Positions 12,516-24,195 of a DNA stretch of 64,000 bases are shown here, piece after piece. Origin of the DNA: Siphonodentalium dalli (lineage: Eukaryota > Mollusca > Scaphopoda > Gadilida > Siphonodentaliidae); NCBI GenBank assembly GCA_032622095.1, contig CP136065.1, positions 57,343,949 to 57,407,948 of the forward strand, in the 5' to 3' direction. The notes beneath the pieces are model-generated. The model saw only the letters and a program-made list of their open reading frames with translations, searched no databases and was not told where the DNA came from. Positions within the stretch are counted from its first letter, which is position 1. Every line of letters begins with the position of its first letter. The position numbers and the translations under genes were made by a program.

Positions 12516-15500
12516 TTCTTGTATTAGTTCTTGTATTAGTTCTTGTATTAGTGGTTGTATTAGTGGTTGTATTAGTGGTTGTATTAGTGGTTGTATTAGT
12601 GGTTGTATTAGTGGTTGTATTAGTGGTTGTATTAGTGGTTGTATTAGTGGTTGTATTAGTTCTTGTATTAGTTCTTGTATTAGTTCTTGTATTAGTTCTT
12701 GTATTAGTTCTTGTATTAGTTCTTGTATTAGTTCTTGTATTAGTTCTTGTATTAGTTCTTGTATTAGTTCTTGTATTAGTTCTTGTATTAGTTCTTGTAT
12801 TAGTTCTTGTATTAGTTCTTGTATTAGTTCTTGTATTAGTTCTTGTATTAGTTGTTGTATTAGTTGTTGTATTAGTTGTTGTATTAGTTGTTGTATTAGT
12901 TGTTGTATTAGTTGTTGTATTAGTTGTTGTATTAGTTGTTGTATTAGTTGTTGTATTAGTTCTTGTATTAGTTCTTGTATTAGTTCTTGTATTAGTTCTT
13001 GTATTAGTTCTTGTATTAGTTCTTGTATTAGTTCTTGTATTAGTTCTTGTATTAGTTCTTGTATTAGTTCTTGTATTAGTTCTTGTATTAGTTCTTGTAT
13101 TAGTTCTTGTATTAGTTCTTGTATTAGTTCTTGTATTAGTTCTTGTATTAGTGGTTGTATTAGTGGTTGTATTAGTTCTTGTATTAGTTCTTGTATTAGT
13201 TCTTGTATTAGTTCTTGTATTAGTTCTTGTATTAGTTCTTGTATTAGTTCTTGTATTAGTTCTTGTATTAGTTCTTGTATTAGTTCTTGTATTAGTTCTT
13301 GTATTAGTTCTTGTATTAGTTCTTGTATTAGTTGTTGTATTAGTTGTTGTATTAGTGGTTGTATTAGTTGTTGTATTAGATGTTGTATTAGTTGTTGTAT
13401 TAGTTGTTGTATTAGTGGTTGTATTAGTGGTTGTATTAGTTGTTGTATTAGTTGTTGTATTAGTTCTTGTATTAGTTGTTGTATTAGTTGTTGTATTAGT
13501 TGTTGTATTAGTTCTTGTATTAGTTCTTGTATTAGTTGTTGTATTAGTTGTTGTATTAGTTGTTGTATTAGTTGTTGTATTAGTTGTTGTATTAGTGGTT
13601 GTATTAGTGGTTGTATTAGTTGTTGTATTAGTTGTTGTATTAGTTCTTGTATTAGTTGTTGTATTAGTGGTTGTATTAGTTCTTGTATTAGTTCTTGTAT
13701 TAGTTGTTGTATTAGTTGTTGTATTAGTTGTTGTATTAGTTGTTGTATTAGTTGTTGTATTAGTTCTTGTATTAGTTGTTGTATTAGTTGTTGTATTAGT
13801 TGTTGTATTAGTGGTTGTATTAGTGGTTGTATTAGTGGTTGTATTAGTTCTTGTATTAGTGGTTGTATTAGTGGTTGTATTAGTTGTTGTATTAGTTGTT
13901 GTATTAGTTGTTGTATTAGTTGTTGTATTAGTTCTTGTATTAGTTGTTGTATTAGTGGTTGTATTAGTTGTTGTATTAGTTCTTGTATTAGTTGTTGTAT
14001 TAGTTGTTGTATTAGTTGTTGTATTAGTTCTTGTATTAGTTCTTGTATTAGTTCTTGTATTAGTTGTTGTATTAGTGGTTGTATTAGTGGTTGTATTAGT
14101 TCTTGTGTTAGTTCTTGTGTTAGTGGTTGTGTTAGTTCTTGTGTTAGTTCTTGTATTAGTTCTTGTATTAGTTCTTGTATTAGTTCTTGTATTAGTTCTT
14201 GTATTAGTTCTTGTATTAGTTCTTGTATTAGTTGTTGTATTAGTGGTTGTATTAGTGGTTGTATTAGTTGTTGTATTAGTGGTTGTATTAGTGGTTGTAT
14301 TAGTTGTTGTATTAGTTGTTGTATTAGTTGTTGTATTAGTTGTTGTATTAGTTCTTGTATTAGTTCTTGTATTAGTGGTTGTATTAGTGGTTGTATTAGT
14401 TCTTGTATTAGTTCTTGTATTAGTTCTTGTATTAGTTCTTGTATTAGTTCTTGTATTAGTTCTTGTATTAGTTCTTGTATTAGTTCTTGTATTAGTTCTT
14501 GTATTAGTGGTTGTATTAGTGGTTGTGTTAGTTCTTGTATTAGTTCTTGTATTAGTTCTTGTATTAGTTCTTGTATTAGTTCTTGTATTAGTGGTTGTAT
14601 TAGTGGTTGTATTAGTGGTTGTATTAGTTCTTGTATTAGTTGTTGTATTAGTTGTTGTATTAGTTGTTGTATTAGTTGTTGTATTAGTGGTTGTATTAGT
14701 TGTTGTATTAGTTGTTGTATTAGTTCTTGTATTAGTTGTTGTATTAGTTGTTGTATTAGTGGTTGTATTAGTGGTTGTATTAGTGGTTGTATTAGTGGTT
14801 GTATTAGTGGTTGTATTAGTTGTTGTATTAGTTGTTGTATTAGTTGTTGTATTAGTTCTTGTATTAGTTGTTGTATTAGTGGTTGTATTAGTGGTTGTAT
14901 TAGTTCTTGTATTAGTTCTTGTGTTAGTTCTTGTGTTAGTGGTTGTGTTAGTTCTTGTGTTAGTTCTTGTATTAGTTCTTGTATTAGTTCTTGTATTAGT
15001 TGTTGTATTAGTTGTTGTATTAGTTCTTGTATTAGTTGTTGTATTAGTGGTTGTATTAGTGGTTGTATTAGTTGTTGTATTAGTGGTTGTATTAGTGGTT
15101 GTATTAGTTGTTGTATTAGTGGTTGTATTAGTTCTTGTATTAGTTGTTGTATTAGTGGTTGTATTAGTGGTTGTATTAGTGGTTGTATTAGTGGTTGTAT
15201 TAGTTCTTGTATTAGTTCTTGTATTAGTTCTTGTATTAGTTCTTGTATTAGTTCTTGTATTAGTGGTTGTGTTAGTGGTTGTGTTAGTTCTTGTGTTAGT
15301 TCTTGTATTAGTTCTTGTATTAGTTCTTGTATTAGTTCTTGTATTAGTTCTTGTATTAGTTCTTGTATTAGTGGTTGTATTAGTGGTTGTGTTAGTTCTT
15401 GTATTAGTTCTTGTATTAGTTCTTGTATTAGTTCTTGTATTAGTTGTTGTATTAGTTGTTGTATTAGTTGTTGTATTAGTTGTTGTATTAGTTGTTGTAT

Positions 15501-18500
15501 TAGTGGTTGTATTAGTTGTTGTATTAGTTGTTGTATTAGTTGTTGTATTAGTTCTTGTATTAGTTGTTGTATTAGTGGTTGTATTAGTGGTTGTATTAGT
15601 GGTTGTATTAGTGGTTGTATTAGTTGTTGTATTAGTTGTTGTATTAGTTGTTGTATTAGTTGTTGTATTAGTTCTTGTATTAGTTGTTGTATTAGTTGTT
15701 GTATTAGTGGTTGTATTAGTTGTTGTATTAGTTCTTGTATTAGTTGTTGTATTAGTTGTTGTATTAGTTCTTGTATTAGTTGTTGTGTTAGTTGTTGTGT
15801 TAGCTCTTGTGTTAGTTCTTGTGTTAGTTCTTGTATTAGTTCTTGTATTAGTTCTTGTATTAGTTCTTGTATTAGTTGTTGTATTAGTTCTTGTATTAGT
15901 TGTTGTATTAGTGGTTGTATTAGTGGTTGTATTAGTGGTTGTATTAGTGGTTGTATTAGTTGTTGTATTAGTTGTTGTATTAGTTGTTGTATTAGTTGTT
16001 GTATTAGTTGTTGTATTAGTTGTTGTATTAGTTGTTGTATTAGTTGTTGTATTAGTTGTTGTATTAGTTGTTGTATTAGTTGTTGTATTAGTGGTTGTAT
16101 TAGTGGTTGTATTAGTGGTTGTATTAGTTCTTGTATTAGTTCTTGTATTAGTTCTTGTATTAGTTCTTGTATTAGTTCTTGTATTAGTTCTTGTATTAGT
16201 TCTTGTGTTAGTTCTTGTGTTAGTTCTTGTATTAGTTCTTGTATTAGTTCTTGTATTAGTTCTTGTATTAGTTCTTGTATTAGTTCTTGTATTAGTTCTT
16301 GTATTAGTTCTTGTGTTAGTTCTTGTGTTAGTTCTTGTGTTAGTTCTTGTATTAGTTCTTGTATTAGTTCTTGTATTAGTTCTTGTATTAGTTGTTGTAT
16401 TAGTTGTTGTATTAGTTGTTGTATTAGTTGTTGTATTAGTTGTTGTATTAGTTGTTGTATTAGTGGTTGTATTAGTGGTTGTATTAGTTCTTGTATTAGT
16501 TCTTGTATTAGTTGTTGTATTAGTTGTTGTATTAGTTGTTGTATTAGTTGTTGTATTAGTTGTTGTATTAGTGGTTGTATTAGTGGTTGTATTAGTTCTT
16601 GTATTAGTTCTTGTATTAGTTCTTGTATTAGTTCTTGTATTAGTTGTTGTATTAGTTGTTGTATTAGTGGTTGTATTAGTGGTTGTATTAGTGGTTGTAT
16701 TAGTGGTTGTATTAGTGGTTGTATTAGTTCTTGTATTAGTTCTTGTATTAGTTCTTGTATTAGTTCTTGTATTAGTTCTTGTATTAGTTCTTGTATTAGT
16801 TCTTGTATTAGTTCTTGTATTAGTGGTTGTATTAGTGGTTGTATTAGTGGTTGTATTAGTGGTTGTATTAGTGGTTGTATTAGTGGTTGTATTAGTTCTT
16901 GTATTAGTTCTTGTATTAGTTCTTGTATTAGTTCTTGTATTAGTTCTTGTATTAGTTCTTGTATTAGTTCTTGTATTAGTTCTTGTATTAGTTCTTGTAT
17001 TAGTTCTTGTATTAGTTCTTGTATTAGTTCTTGTATTAGTTCTTGTATTAGTTCTTGTATTAGTTCTTGTATTAGTTCTTGTATTAGTTCTTGTATTAGT
17101 TCTTGTATTAGTTCTTGTATTAGTTGTTGTATTAGTTGTTGTATTAGTTGTTGTATTAGTTGTTGTATTAGTTGTTGTATTAGTTGTTGTATTAGTTGTT
17201 GTATTAGTGGTTGTATTAGTGGTTGTATTAGTTCTTGTATTAGTTCTTGTATTAGTTCTTGTATTAGTTCTTGTGTTAGTTCTTGTGTTAGTTCTTGTGT
17301 TAGTTCTTGTGTTAGTTCTTGTGTTAGTTCTTGTGTTAGTTCTTGTGTTAGTTCTTGTGTTAGTTCTTGTATTAGTTCTTGTATTAGTTGTTGTATTAGT
17401 TGTTGTATTAGTCGTTGTATTAGTGGTTGTATTAGTGGTTGTATTAGTGTTTGTATTAGTTCTTGTATTAGTTCTTGTGTTAGTTCTTGTGTTAGTTCTT
17501 GTGTTAGTTCTTGTGTTAGTTCTTGTGTTAGTTCTTGTGTTAGTTCTTGTGTTAGTTCTTGTGTTAGTTCTTGTATTAGTTCTTGTATTAGTGGTTGTAT
17601 TAGTGGTTGTATTAGTTGTTGTATTAGTTGTTGTATTAGTTGTTGTATTAGTTCTTGTATTAGTTCTTGTATTAGTTCTTGTATTAGTTGTTGTATTAGT
17701 GGTTGTATTAGTTCTTGTATTAGTTCTTGTATTAGTTCTTGTATTAGTTCTTGTATTAGTTCTTGTATTAGTTGTTGTATTAGTTCTTGTATTAGTTCTT
17801 GTATTAGTTCTTGTATTAGTTCTTGTATTAGTTCTTGTATTAGTTCTTGTATTAGTTCTTGTATTAGTTCTTGTATTAGTTCTTGTATTAGTTGTTGTAT
17901 TAGTTGTTGTATTAGTTGTTGTATTAGTTCTTGTATTAGTTCTTGTATTAGTTCTTGTATTAGTTCTTGTATTAGTTCTTGTATTAGTTCTTGTATTAGT
18001 TCTTGTATTAGTTCTTGTATTAGTTCTTGTATTAGTTCTTGTATTAGTGGTTGTATTAGTGGTTGTATTAGTTCTTGTATTAGTTCTTGTATTAGTTCTT
18101 GTATTAGTTCTTGTATTAGTTCTTGTATTAGTTCTTGTATTAGTTCTTGTATTAGTTCTTGTATTAGTTCTTGTATTAGTTGTTGTATTAGTTGTTGTAT
18201 TAGTTGTTGTATTAGTTGTTGTATTAGTTGTTGTATTAGTGGTTGTATTAGTGGTTGTATTAGTTCTTGTATTAGTTCTTGTATTAGTTCTTGTGTTAGT
18301 TCTTGTGTTAGTTCTTGTGTTAGTTCTTGTGTTAGTTCTTGTGTTAGTTCTTGTGTTAGTTCTTGTGTTAGTTCTTGTATTAGTTCTTGTATTAGTTCTT
18401 GTATTAGTTGTTGTATTAGTTGTTGTATTAGTCGTTGTATTAGTGGTTGTATTAGTGGTTGTATTAGTGGTTGTATTAGTTCTTGTATTAGTTCTTGTAT

Positions 18501-19651
18501 TAGTTCTTGTATTAGTTCTTGTATTAGTTCTTGTATTAGTTCTTGTGTTAGTTCTTGTGTTAGTTCTTGTATTAGTTCTTGTATTAGTTGTTGTATTAGT
18601 TGTTGTATTAGTTGTTGTATTAGTGGTTGTATTAGTGGTTGTATTAGTGGTTGTATTAGTGGTTGTATTAGTTCTTGTATTAGTTGTTGTATTAGTGGTT
18701 GTATTAGTGGTTGTATTAGTGGTTGTATTAGTTCTTGTATTAGTTGTTGTATTAGTTCTTGTATTAGTGGTTGTATTAGTTCTTGTATTAGTTGTTGTAT
18801 TAGTTCTTGTATTAGTTCTTGTATTAGTTGTTGTATTAGTGGTTGTATTAGTTCTTGTATTAGTTCTTGTATTAGTTGTTGTATTAGTTGTTGTATTAGT
18901 GGTTGTATTAGTGGTTGTATTAGTTCTTGTATTAGTTCTTGTATTAGTTCTTGTATTAGTTGTTGTATTAGTGGTTGTATTAGTTCTTGTATTAGTTCTT
19001 GTATTAGTTCTTGTATTAGTTCTTGTATTAGTTCTTGTATTAGTTGTTGTATTAGTTGTTGTATTAGTTGTTGTATTAGTTGTTGTATTAGTTGTTGTAT
19101 TAGTTGTTGTATTAGTTCTTGTATTAGTTCTTGTATTAGTTCTTGTATTAGTTGTTGTATTAGTTGTTGTATTAGTTGTTGTATTAGTTGTTGTATTAGT
19201 TGTTGTATTAGTTCTTGTATTAGTTCTTGTATTAGTTGTTGTATTAGTTGTTGTATTAGTTGTTGTATTAGTTGTTGTATTAGTTGTTGTATTAGTTGTT
19301 GTATTAGTTGTTGTATTAGTTGTTGTATTAGTTGTTGTATTAGTTGTTGTATTAGTGGTTGTATTAGTTCTTGTATTAGTTCTTGTATTAGTGGTTGTAT
19401 TAGTGGTTGTATTAGTTGTTGTATTAGTTGTTGTATTAGTTGTTGTATTAGTTGTTGTATTAGTTCTTGTATTAGTTCTTGTATTAGTTCTTGTATTAGT
19501 TCTTGTATTAGTTCTTGTATTAGTTCTTGTATTAGTTCTTGTATTAGTTCTTGTATTAGTTCTTGTATTAGTTCTTGTATTAGTTCTTGCATTAGTTCTT
19601 GTATTAGTTCTTGTATTAGTTCTTGTATTAGTTCTTGTATTAGTTGTTGTA

Positions 19652-19925
19652 AAAATGAGCCCTGTGACGTCGTCTATTTGCTATTTGGTAAATTCGACAA
19701 AAATAATAAACAAAGTACAATAACTCTGGTAAAAATATCCGGCCAGACCTGGCTTGCGATCGCATTCTAGGTAATGGTCAGGTGAACTCATATACCTAAT
19801 ATCTTTTAAATCCGTTTACATTTGTTCAGGTTATGACTCTTACAAATTCGGGACAGACGGACAGACGGACGGACGGAACCCATTACTATATCCCCCGCGA
19901 ATTTTAAATTTGGCGGGGGATAATA
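19652..19925 (+). repeat. Interspersed repeat with CGGA/CAGA tract and GGCGGGGGA end
   Basis: This stretch follows array 1 directly. It holds an ACTCTGGTAAAAAT-type segment, a GGACAGACGGACGGACGG tract at about 19850-19877, and an inverted pair near 19892-19920 (TATCCCCCGC and GGCGGGGGATA). Sequences of this style are common interspersed repeats in bivalve and other mollusc DNA; that is general knowledge, not a match made here. No transposase or tRNA-like promoter was recognised. Confidence 0.5.
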
Positions 19926-20490
19926 AACCATATGATTAACGGATACTGAGGAGTAGTTACTTGATTCATATTTAATTATTAGTAGTTAACTAGTTACTGA
20001 TGTCAGGTAAAAGCAGGGTTTCCGCCAGGGGAAAATAAATCAGTCCGTATTTGGGAAATAAATAACGTGACGGGGTGACCATGGTTCGTCCCGTCGGCAG
20101 AAAATTTTGGTATATTGTCACTGAAAAGTAGTCGTTTCCTTGCACCTGAGATACTCACAAAGCAACCCAAAGCTACATATATTATGCAAGTTGATCATTT
20201 CCATGGGTGCATTAATTCTGTTGATGGTACCCTGAGCATTAATCATGTAATTACACCCATGATACCGCCCTCTGCATGATTGAAGACTAAATAATTGAAA
20301 AAGCTACAGGTTTAATAACAGTGTTTAAAATTTATTCGCTTCCGACAGGTATAATTAAACACTAAAAGCATCTATGCATTGACAAACAAGGAGAATTGAA
20401 TTAAATATTTCTAAGAATTTCAAAAGGTAGCTTCCGTGAAAATGAAACCGAAAGGATATATTCTGTCAATCGTAAAACTATTTGTGCACT
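19926..20490. other. Gene-free stretch
   Basis: A+T-rich sequence. No credible reading frame, tandem repeat or terminal inverted repeat was seen. An AATTAATCAT-type low-complexity segment lies near 20210-20260. Confidence 0.5.
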
Positions 20491-20491
20491 G

Positions 20492-20520
20492 TGACGTCAT
20501 ACTGCAAAAGATATTTATAG
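20492..20520 (+). promoter_or_regulatory. CRE plus TATA-like motif
   Basis: A perfect CREB/ATF octamer TGACGTCA (20492-20499) is followed 12 bp later by TATTTATAG (20512-20520), a spacing compatible with a polymerase II core promoter. The only downstream plus-strand frame starting nearby, from ATG at 20644, is 28 codons long and unrecognised. There is no other sign of transcription, so this is a candidate only. Confidence 0.22.
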
Positions 20521-20772
20521 CGGCGTATTATGAAAGGTAGCGAAATCGTTCAAACTCAAACAGTAGCTTGTTCAATAGTCTACATTAGTCCAACAACTAT
20601 AGTTTGATCTCCGAGCGTGAGTAGTTTCATCAACGGAAATCCCATGCACAAAATATTCGCATACTCTGCAGATCGGCATTCTTTGAGGTTACTGCGACAT
20701 TTTCGTATGTGTATTACGCTCACTATTTGACTGCACCTCAAACATTGTGTTTTAGTTTTTGGCGCTTTTATT

Positions 20773-21027
20773 TCAAAGGGTTACACAGTACTGGTAACAT
20801 ACTGTGCTCAATTGACCCGCTTTTTCACCAGTCTTCTGTTTAACCCTCGAACTCCCGTTGCAGTCATATTTTTTACGATAGACTGCTATTAACTTTAGGC
20901 ACATGTATGTCTCAAACAGATCATCAGCAAGGGGAATGAGGCCGTTCAACGGACGCTGAGCCGTAGTAACGGAAACCCTGGTAAAAGGTTCAATAAAAAG
21001 CATCAGTAAGGTCGTTCGTTTACCCAC
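20773..21027 (-). CDS. Unrecognised 84-codon open frame
   Basis: The frame starts with MGKRTTLLML and runs 84 codons without low complexity. I do not recognise a family, signal peptide or membrane segment. Its 5' end overlaps the 45-bp direct repeat at 20991-21035, so its start codon lies inside repeated DNA. That argues against a real gene. It could be a fragment of a host exon or chance. Confidence 0.12.
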   Translation of the reverse strand: MGKRTTLLMLFIEPFTRVSVTTAQRPLNGLIPLADDLFETYMCLKLIAVYRKKYDCNGSSRVKQKTGEKAGQLSTVCYQYCVTL

Positions 21028-21582
21028 AATGGTTGTTTTATGGTTTATGGCAATTATGCCAAAGGGGATGTCAGGAATGATAACTTATTGGCAAGGTCCG
21101 CAAGCACCACACCGACACACCGAGCAGGCAGATAAAAACCCGCGTGATGCATCGACTGGTAACCGGAAGGCGTGAACCCACGGCTATCTAAAAGTCAACA
21201 AAAACAGTTAGGATAGTAGAACGGTTGATTATTCATCGGTTATGTGAAGTTTTAATTATGCGATAATAGTATAAGGCATATACATGTATATATTGAGTAT
21301 ACAGAGAAGTTACACACCCATAGTTACACAAATATAGATAAAGGTCATCGTAGCATGCATTGGATGAGCATATATACCTGTAGTTCCCGATAAATATAGT
21401 TAAAGGTCATCGTAGTGTGCATTGGATGAGAATATATACATGTAGTTCCCGATAAATATAGTTAAAGGTCATCGTAGTATATTAGATGTATGGATATTGT
21501 TTGCAAATTCCCAATAAAAAGCATCAGTAAGGTCGTTCAGTAAGGTCGTTCAGTAAGGTCGTTCGTTTACCCACAATGGTTG
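20991..21582 (+). repeat. 45-bp direct repeat with internal 13-bp amplification
   Basis: The 45 bp at 20991-21035 (from CAATAAAAAGCATCAGTAAG to ACAATGGTTG) recur at 21512-21582. The second copy is 26 bp longer because the 13-mer CAGTAAGGTCGTT is present three times rather than once. The copies bracket about 480 bp that includes the 62-bp tandem repeat. Confidence 0.85.
21330..21490 (+). repeat. 62-bp tandem repeat, about 2.6 copies
   Basis: AAGGTCATCGTAG recurs at 21341, 21403 and 21465, an exact 62-bp period. The intervening text includes GCATTGGATGAG and GTAGTTCCCGATAAATATAG. The third copy breaks off near 21490. Confidence 0.85.
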
Positions 21583-22680
21583 ATTGATTGATGATTGATG
21601 TGATATTGCATTTATGGGGTACTACAGCATCTAGTTAATGTTGAAATACCTGAAAATATCTAAACAAACTTCTAGTACATTTGTGTGATATTTATATGAA
21701 TTTGTAGACACACAGAAGACAGTCCAAAAATCATAAGATTATGTGAATTAATTATTATAGTCAGATTCTAAGGCCATCCAAAATTGTTTCTCAGGCAATT
21801 TTATTTTCAGATCAGTGCGGGAGGGAAGACTTAATTTTTTTTGTTTATTCCCAATCACAGTGATGAATTACTATTAGAATCCTGAATAAGGAGACAAAAT
21901 TTAAATACTAGAGATATGTAATGTAATGACCAACAACTCCCCGATGAATATTTTGTTGGCAATTTGGCCCAGTGTAAGACCATATCTATCACTGAAACCA
22001 TTGACCATTTTCGTAGGATATCTCAACTTAAAACAGCATGGTTTCCTCATCGATATGGAAATGAGTTGGTATGATTTCGCGAATTTGAAAGCAGGTAAAA
22101 CAGCTTTCCCAGTACATTTTGTTTCACCGCTCGGACACGCGCATCAGAAAGTAGAACTTCTTGGGAATTTCCCACTGACGACCATGATATTTAATCTTCA
22201 TATGATAGATCTATTTCGATTTTGTTCAGTATTTTGGCAGGGCATCTTATATCTGAGCCATTGAATCAAATCAACCCACATAGATATTCACAACAAATTT
22301 TACAGTAAAACGAGTTTTTTTTGCATCCGCGATAAAAATGATCAAGGCTTGTTAAAAAAACAATCAATGCGGCAGTGACAGATAAACAAATATTTAATTT
22401 TGTGGCTAAAGCTTCCATTTGAAATATCCACTAACCTTAACTTTGCAGAAGTATCCAATTCTATCATTTAATTTTGGTTTGGACGATCTCAAACATTGAT
22501 ACTGGTTACAGACTATATGGTCGTGTCTGTTTCAGTGGTGGCATTCTGTATCTGTAACTGCATGGTTCAGTCCAGGATCCAAGGAAATGTATATATATAA
22601 AGCCCACGGTGATGTGATGTTCATGCACAAGACTTGGTTTTGTTGTCATTGGTAAATGCTAGGGATATTATCACGGATGG
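21583..22680. other. Gene-free stretch with possible coding fossil
   Basis: A 112-codon plus frame (21926-22264, start MTNNSPMNIL) is unrecognised. The antisense of the same interval also gives long readable stretches interrupted by single stops in two different frames. The interval may be an old decayed coding fragment rather than a gene. The rest is A+T-rich, with nothing supportable. Confidence 0.2.
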
Positions 22681-23154
22681 GCCACAAGATCTGTATCTAT
22701 GGGTTTGTATCTGCCACAGGATTTACTGCTATGGTCTTTATCTCTTTACTCAGGTAATGTCATCAGCTATTTTGGGCCACTTTGCTTTTTTCGAAGGCAT
22801 AGGTGCTGGATTTTCTTCTTGCTGTATGGTTTGTTTGTGCAATCTATCACTATGACCTCATGATGAGATATCCCAGATGTCTTCTCTTATTAGATTTCTC
22901 TGTACCTGCAGTCCATGTTCAATGCATATGTCGATCAGTGTTCTCTAGACATCAATATCAGCTGCCCTGGCATTGAAATGTGATGATGCTGCTGAAAGGT
23001 CTTGGATGTGGTGATTGATATCCTGCATGATGACCTTGTTTTGTTGGCGATAGGTTTGCTGATAATGCTCTCACTGATGGCGAATCTGCTGATGGCATCT
23101 GTTTTGATGACGGCTGTTAAATTGGATGTCTGTCCTGGTGTACATGTAGATGAG
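22680..23154 (-). pseudogene. Decayed minus-strand coding fragment
   Basis: Read from 23154 downward, one frame stays interpretable for 134 codons to 22753. It has three stops (codons 28, 72 and 101), each one base from TGG. Recognisable stretches include NKVIMQDINHHIQDLS, RTLIDICIEHGLQVQRNLI and TIQQEENPAPMPSKKAK. After the end of that frame, a shifted frame continues readable (KDHSSKSCGRYKP) to about 22680, suggesting a frameshift. A pyrimidine-rich CTATCTATTTTAG lies just upstream of the first codon and could be a splice acceptor. The family is unknown. A transposon-derived protein is plausible, because VQRxxI followed by NPxP vaguely recalls the region before integrase cores in some eukaryotic mobile elements, but no catalytic motif is visible. 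Confidence 0.38.
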
Positions 23155-23243
23155 TGCTAAAATAGATAGATTTTATGCCATTATTAGTGATGTGGTTAGC
23201 ACAAGTTGAAATAAGCCAAGTCTGGAAATAGAATGCAGAAAAC

Positions 23244-23341
23244 ATTTGCAGAATGAGGTCCCCAGAGAGCGAATTTATTGACGCTCTGCTGTACGGAAGA
23301 CTATAGCATCACCAAAATCACTATCTGACCTCATTCTTCTT
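23244..23341 (+). mobile_element. Degenerate hairpin module related to the 25.1-kb MITE
   Basis: The segment begins TTTGCAGAATGAGGTCCCC and ends GACCTCATTCTT, with complementary ends and a degenerate interior. The same GAATGAGGTCCCCAGAG word occurs in the subterminal hairpins of the hAT-like MITE at 25099-25544. No outer terminal repeat or target duplication was found, so this is a fragment or solo module. Confidence 0.55.
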
Positions 23342-23404
23342 ATAGTGGAGTAGCTTAACACAAAAATCGTTAACTTTTTGATTAAAGCTTTCAGGGTTGT
23401 GTAT

Positions 23405-24195
23405 GGGCGGCCATTCGGTCTGAAATTACATGAAATAAAATTTAATGGTGGTTTGTGAAATCAATAGTCTGTATTTTCAAACCAATAGTCGTTCTTGGAT
23501 TCAATAAGAGACAATTCCATTTCAATAGCCATATTTTCTTAATCAATGGCAATCTATTTCAAACCAATAGACTCCATTTCCAAACCAATAATCGTAATAA
23601 TTCAAAACAGTTCCGTTTTAATAGATATAGATTCATAATCAATGTTGACCGATGCAAAATTAATGTTCTATAATAAGTTATTAGTATTCACTGTTCAACT
23701 AATATATAATATATAATAACAAACAATTATAGTAAAAAAAAATTGCATTGTCTCAAAATTCAAATTTGCCGCTCAAAATAGGCGCCTGGTGTGTTGTATA
23801 GTCCCAAGCATGTTCTAAGAGCAATGCTCGCCATGTTTCGGAGGCATAAAATATATAACATTGCCGCTGTGCCGAACCTCATATATCCAATTATAGTCAG
23901 ATTCGCACATATAATAAACGTACATTCCGTTTCAATAGCCATATTTTTTAATCAATAAACATATTTCAAACGATTTCCCACGATCAGTGATTATCATTAT
24001 CAAACTAATAGACCTTATTGTCATTCTTATATTTAAAAGATATAAATTATCACCAATGCAAAATTAATGACGTTCTTTCAATTCAATAGGTTTCGTATTC
24101 CAACCAATATCTAATTGCGCAATCTACTATTTCCGGTCAAACCAATGATTAGGAATTCGAAATCAATGATTAAAAACGTGAACTAACGCTAGGGG
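23405..24195 (+). mobile_element. Interspersed repeat family F, copy 1
   Basis: The left end is GGGCGGCCATTCGGTC and the right end AACGCTAGGGG. The interior consists of degenerate short motifs built on CAAACCAATAG and TTTCAATAGCC. The same sequence occurs inverted at 29332-31540 (copy F2) and truncated at 34927-35045 (copy F3). No coding frame and no matching terminal inverted repeats were seen, so the class is not assigned. It carries a 154-bp insertion at 23734-23887. Confidence 0.7.
23734..23887. mobile_element. 154-bp insertion flanked by 10-bp direct repeat
   Basis: The decamer CAATTATAGT occurs at 23724-23733 and 23888-23897, bracketing 154 bp that begins with A9. The inverted family copy F2 reads through this position with a single ACTAATTG-like site, so it serves as the empty site. 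On the minus strand the insert ends in a T-run and contains GGTTCGGCAC near its start, which might suggest a polymerase III-type origin. That is weak, and the element is not identified. Confidence 0.5.

Larger units (their letters stand above)
1..19651 (+). repeat. 12-bp satellite array 1
   Basis: About 1,640 head-to-tail 12-bp units run from the window edge to 19651, where the last unit passes into AAAAATGAGCCC. The main spellings are TTAGTTCTTGTA, TTAGTGGTTGTA and TTAGTTGTTGTA; each also occurs with TGTG for TGTA. Like spellings are grouped in runs of about 2 to 25 units. Rare variants include TTGG for TTAG (about 2144-2193, 3953-4010), TGTC (6840-6899) and TTCTTCTA (about 1656-1690). The period is kept almost throughout. 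Exceptions are a 3-bp loss near 3519 and short junctions near 11277 and 12508. Two plus frames and two minus frames stay open for thousands of codons, only because 12 is divisible by three and the units lack stops there. The left end is outside the window. Confidence 0.98.

Noticed and set aside
11274-19592. Minus-strand frame of 2,772 codons with repeated IQEL/IQQL and NTTT residues
   Set aside because: It is the reverse reading of the same satellite. It is not an antifreeze, silk or other repeat protein that can be supported.
1-19651. Telomere or telomere-like array because of the TTAG core
   Set aside because: The unit is 12 bp with one TTAG, the array is internal and flanked by transposon-rich DNA, and arrays recur twice more in the window.
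1-19651. CRISPR-like array
   Set aside because: There are no spacers; units are contiguous and the DNA looks animal.
21155-21185. tRNA-derived SINE end (GGTTCACGCC on the minus strand)
   Set aside because: Only a loose B-box match; no A-box at proper distance, no tail and no second copy seen.
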